This document shows, piece after piece, positions 60,601-64,000 of a stretch of DNA of 64,000 nt (positions within the stretch are counted from its first letter, which is position 1; each line of letters begins with the position of its first letter). Origin of the DNA: Archivesica marissinica (taxonomy: Eukaryota; Mollusca; Bivalvia; Venerida; Vesicomyidae). A model generated the notes under the pieces. It did not search any database. It was not told the origin of the DNA and saw only the letters and a list, made by a program, of their open reading frames with translations. A program made the translations under genes and the position numbers. Where the stretch lies: assembly GCA_014843695.1 (NCBI GenBank), contig CM026393.1, positions 9,697,536 through 9,761,535 of the forward strand, in the 5' to 3' direction.

Positions 60601-62078
60601 TGTTGTTTTTTAACACAGTGATGCAGCAACACACATGTTCATGTATATAACACAGTGATGCAGCAACACACATGTACATGTATATTTTAACACAGTGATG
60701 CAGCAACACACATGTACACGTATATTATATATACCATAGTGATGCAGCAACACACATGTACATGTATATTATATAACACAGTGGTGCAGCAACACACATG
60801 TACATGTATATAACACAGTGATGCAGCAACACACATGTACATGTATATTATATAACACAGTGATGCAGCAACACACATGTACATGTATATTATATAACAC
60901 GGTGATGCAGCAACACACATGTACATGTATGTTATAACACAGTGATGCAGCAACATACATGTACATGTATATAACACAGTGATGCAGCAACACACATGTA
61001 CATGTATATATTTACACATTGATGCAGCAACACACATGTACATGTATATAACACAGTGATGCAGCAACACACATGTACATGTATATACACAGTGATGCAG
61101 AAACACACATGTACATGTATATTATATAACACAGTGATGCAGCAACACACATGTACATGTATATTTTAACACAGTGATGCAGCAACACACATGTACATGA
61201 TATTATATACACGGTGATGCAGCAACACACATGTACATGTATATTTTAACACAGTGATGCAGCAACACACATGTACATGTATATATACACAGTGATGCAG
61301 CAACACACATGTACATGTATATTATTACACATTGATGCAGCAACACACATGTACATGTATATACACAGTGATGCAGCAACACACATGTACATGTATATTT
61401 TAACACAGTGATGCAGCAACAGACATGTACATGTATATTATATATATCACAGTGATGCAGCAACACACATGTAAATGTATATAACACAGTGATGCAGCAA
61501 CACACATGTACATGTATATTATATATACACAGTGATGCAGAAACACACATGTACACGTATATTATATAACACAGTGATGCAGCAACACACATGTACATGT
61601 ATATTATATAACACAGTGATGCAGCAACACAAATTTACATGTATATAACACAGTGATGCAGCAACACACATGTACATGTATATAACACAGTGATGCAGCA
61701 ACACACATGTACATGTATGTTATAACACAGTGATGCAGCAACACACATGTACATGTATATAACACAGTGATGCAGAAACACATGTACATGTATATGTGTG
61801 GTGTTGTATATAACACAGTGATGCAGCAACACACATGTACATGTATATTATATAACACAGTGATGCAGCAACACACATTTACATGTATAAAACACAGTGA
61901 TGCAGCAACACACATGTACATGTATATTATATAGCACAGTGATGCAGCAACACACATGTACATGTATATAACACAGTGATGCAGCAACACACATGTACAT
62001 GTATATTATATAACACAGTGATGCAGCAACACACATGTACATGTATATTATATAACACAGTGATGCAGCAACACACAT
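57686..62078. repeat. 37-42-bp minisatellite, about 110 units, palindrome-bearing
   Basis: The unit contains CACAGTGATGCAGCAACACA, CATGTACATGTATATTATAT plus AA; shorter units lack ATTATATA. Every unit carries the perfect palindrome CATGTACATG. The first unit is fused to a copy of 57251-57287. Irregular insertions occur at 60577-60612 and 61793-61806. Many ORFs on both strands (CVAASLCYIIYMYM-like) are read-through. It runs into an assembly gap. Confidence 0.96.
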
Positions 62079-63078
62079 NNNNNNNNNNNNNNNNNNNNNN
62101 NNNNNNNNNNNNNNNNNNNNNNNNNNNNNNNNNNNNNNNNNNNNNNNNNNNNNNNNNNNNNNNNNNNNNNNNNNNNNNNNNNNNNNNNNNNNNNNNNNNN
62201 NNNNNNNNNNNNNNNNNNNNNNNNNNNNNNNNNNNNNNNNNNNNNNNNNNNNNNNNNNNNNNNNNNNNNNNNNNNNNNNNNNNNNNNNNNNNNNNNNNNN
62301 NNNNNNNNNNNNNNNNNNNNNNNNNNNNNNNNNNNNNNNNNNNNNNNNNNNNNNNNNNNNNNNNNNNNNNNNNNNNNNNNNNNNNNNNNNNNNNNNNNNN
62401 NNNNNNNNNNNNNNNNNNNNNNNNNNNNNNNNNNNNNNNNNNNNNNNNNNNNNNNNNNNNNNNNNNNNNNNNNNNNNNNNNNNNNNNNNNNNNNNNNNNN
62501 NNNNNNNNNNNNNNNNNNNNNNNNNNNNNNNNNNNNNNNNNNNNNNNNNNNNNNNNNNNNNNNNNNNNNNNNNNNNNNNNNNNNNNNNNNNNNNNNNNNN
62601 NNNNNNNNNNNNNNNNNNNNNNNNNNNNNNNNNNNNNNNNNNNNNNNNNNNNNNNNNNNNNNNNNNNNNNNNNNNNNNNNNNNNNNNNNNNNNNNNNNNN
62701 NNNNNNNNNNNNNNNNNNNNNNNNNNNNNNNNNNNNNNNNNNNNNNNNNNNNNNNNNNNNNNNNNNNNNNNNNNNNNNNNNNNNNNNNNNNNNNNNNNNN
62801 NNNNNNNNNNNNNNNNNNNNNNNNNNNNNNNNNNNNNNNNNNNNNNNNNNNNNNNNNNNNNNNNNNNNNNNNNNNNNNNNNNNNNNNNNNNNNNNNNNNN
62901 NNNNNNNNNNNNNNNNNNNNNNNNNNNNNNNNNNNNNNNNNNNNNNNNNNNNNNNNNNNNNNNNNNNNNNNNNNNNNNNNNNNNNNNNNNNNNNNNNNNN
63001 NNNNNNNNNNNNNNNNNNNNNNNNNNNNNNNNNNNNNNNNNNNNNNNNNNNNNNNNNNNNNNNNNNNNNNNNNNNNNN
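62079..63078. other. assembly gap (1000 N)
   Basis: Exactly 1000 N between two different arrays, so the true distance is unknown and sequence may be missing. Confidence 0.98.
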
Positions 63079-64000
63079 GTATGTGTGTACTGCTATATAC
63101 ATATATCTCCATGTATGTATGTGTGTACTGCTATATACATATATCTCCATGTATGTATGTGTGTACTGCTATATACATATATCTCCATGTATGTATGTGT
63201 GTACTGCTATATACATATATCTCCATGTATGTATGTGTGTACTGCTATATACATATATCTCCATGTATGTATGTGTGTACTGCTATATACATATATCTCC
63301 ATGTATGTGTGTACTGCTATATACATATATCTCCATGTATGTATGTGTGTACTGCTATATACATATATCTCCATGTATGTATGTGTGTACTGCTATATAC
63401 ATATATCTCCAGGTATGTATGTGTGTACTGCTATATACATATATATCCATGTGTGTACTGCTATATACATATATCTCCATGTGTGTACTGCTATATACAT
63501 ATATCTCCATGTATGTATGTGTGTACTGCTATATACATATATCTCCATGTATGTATGTGTGTACTGCTATATACATATATCTCCATTATGTATGTGTGTA
63601 CTGCTATATACATATATCTCCATGTATGTATGTGTGTACTGCTATATACATATATCTCCATGTATGTATGTGTGTACTGCTATATACATATATCTCCATG
63701 TATGTATGTGTGTACTGCTATATACATATATCTCCATGTATGTATGTGTGTACTGCTATATACATATATCTCCATGTATGTATGTGTGTACTGCTATATA
63801 CATATATCTCCATGTATGTATGTGTGTACTGCTATATACATATATCTCCATGTATGTATGTGTGTACTGCTATATACATATATCTCCATGTATGTATGTG
63901 TGTACTGCTATATACATATATCTCCATGTATGTATGTGTGTACTGCTATATACATATATCTCCATGTATGTATGTGTGTACTGCTATATACATATATCTC
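63079..64000. repeat. 38-bp minisatellite, about 24 visible units
   Basis: The unit contains GTATGTATGTGTGTACTGCT and ATATACATATATCTCCAT. A few units lack the first GTAT repeats. It continues past the right edge of the window. Confidence 0.96.

Noticed and set aside
365..64000. CRISPR-like repeat arrays
   Set aside because: Repeats are head to tail with no unique spacers, no cas genes are present, and the DNA is eukaryotic.
63079..64000. Telomere or centromere repeat
   Set aside because: The 38-bp unit is not a telomere motif, and nothing in the window identifies a centromere.

Overview
This is eukaryotic DNA, most likely from a marine invertebrate and plausibly a lophotrochozoan such as a bivalve mollusc. 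That placement is inference. It rests on an intron-containing SRCR-type exon with a signal peptide, several tRNA-derived SINE families, MITEs, a Tc1-like DD34E transposase, LINE remnants, and tandem repeats that fill roughly two thirds of the sequenced bases (my estimate from array coordinates). Nothing looks prokaryotic: there are no operons, ribosome sites or CRISPR arrays. Two runs of exactly 1000 N (1775-2774 and 62079-63078) are assembly gaps, and both abut tandem arrays.

Genes are few. The best host feature is a first coding exon on the minus strand (15603 to 15297): a signal peptide plus the N-terminal half of a group-A-like SRCR domain, ending at a GTGAGT splice donor. A weaker candidate is a minus-strand ORF at 57462-57196. 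The other coding remnants belong to transposons: a Tc1-family transposase broken by two frameshifts (8063-9089), a frameshifted LINE C-terminus with zinc-knuckle-like and PD...ELT motifs (35165-33790, minus), and a very decayed LINE reverse transcriptase (29911-31715, plus) that now holds a minisatellite and a MITE.

Array layout, with approximate units: 34 bp (0.37-1.77 kb), 29 bp (3.8-6.1), 36 bp (7.3-7.45), 40 bp (9.4-10.0), 17 bp (10.5-11.9), 41/44 bp (12.3-15.2), 28 bp (16.2-19.5), 36 bp (19.6-21.6), 74 bp (22.3-23.0), 55 bp (24.5-26.1), 60 bp (26.7-27.0), 42 bp (27.8-29.6), 30 bp (30.1-30.9), 36 bp (32.9-33.7), 42 bp (35.7-36.2), 65 bp (36.8-38.3), 21 bp (38.8-41.8), 18 bp (41.8-42.9), 16 bp (43.4-43.9), 34 bp (44.1-44.6), 30 bp (44.8-53.4), 25 bp (55.2-56.5), 37-42 bp (57.7-62.1) and 38 bp (63.1-64.0). 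Most of the long ORFs here are read-through of these arrays, often on both strands.

The main discovery is that many arrays are amplified internal pieces of mobile elements. Two inverted copies of one retroelement (3.77-6.61 kb minus; 21.95-23.51 kb plus) have each amplified a different internal segment that is single-copy in the other. The 44-bp array lies between the tRNA-like end and body of a SINE in the SRCR gene's first intron. Two copies of one MITE have amplified one terminal inverted repeat to 4 and about 21 copies. A 25-bp array repeats the T-arm/B-box of a tRNA-His-like sequence about 54 times. Several arrays also have higher-order structure (about 420, 446, 906, 270, 1009/1085, 82 and 90 bp).
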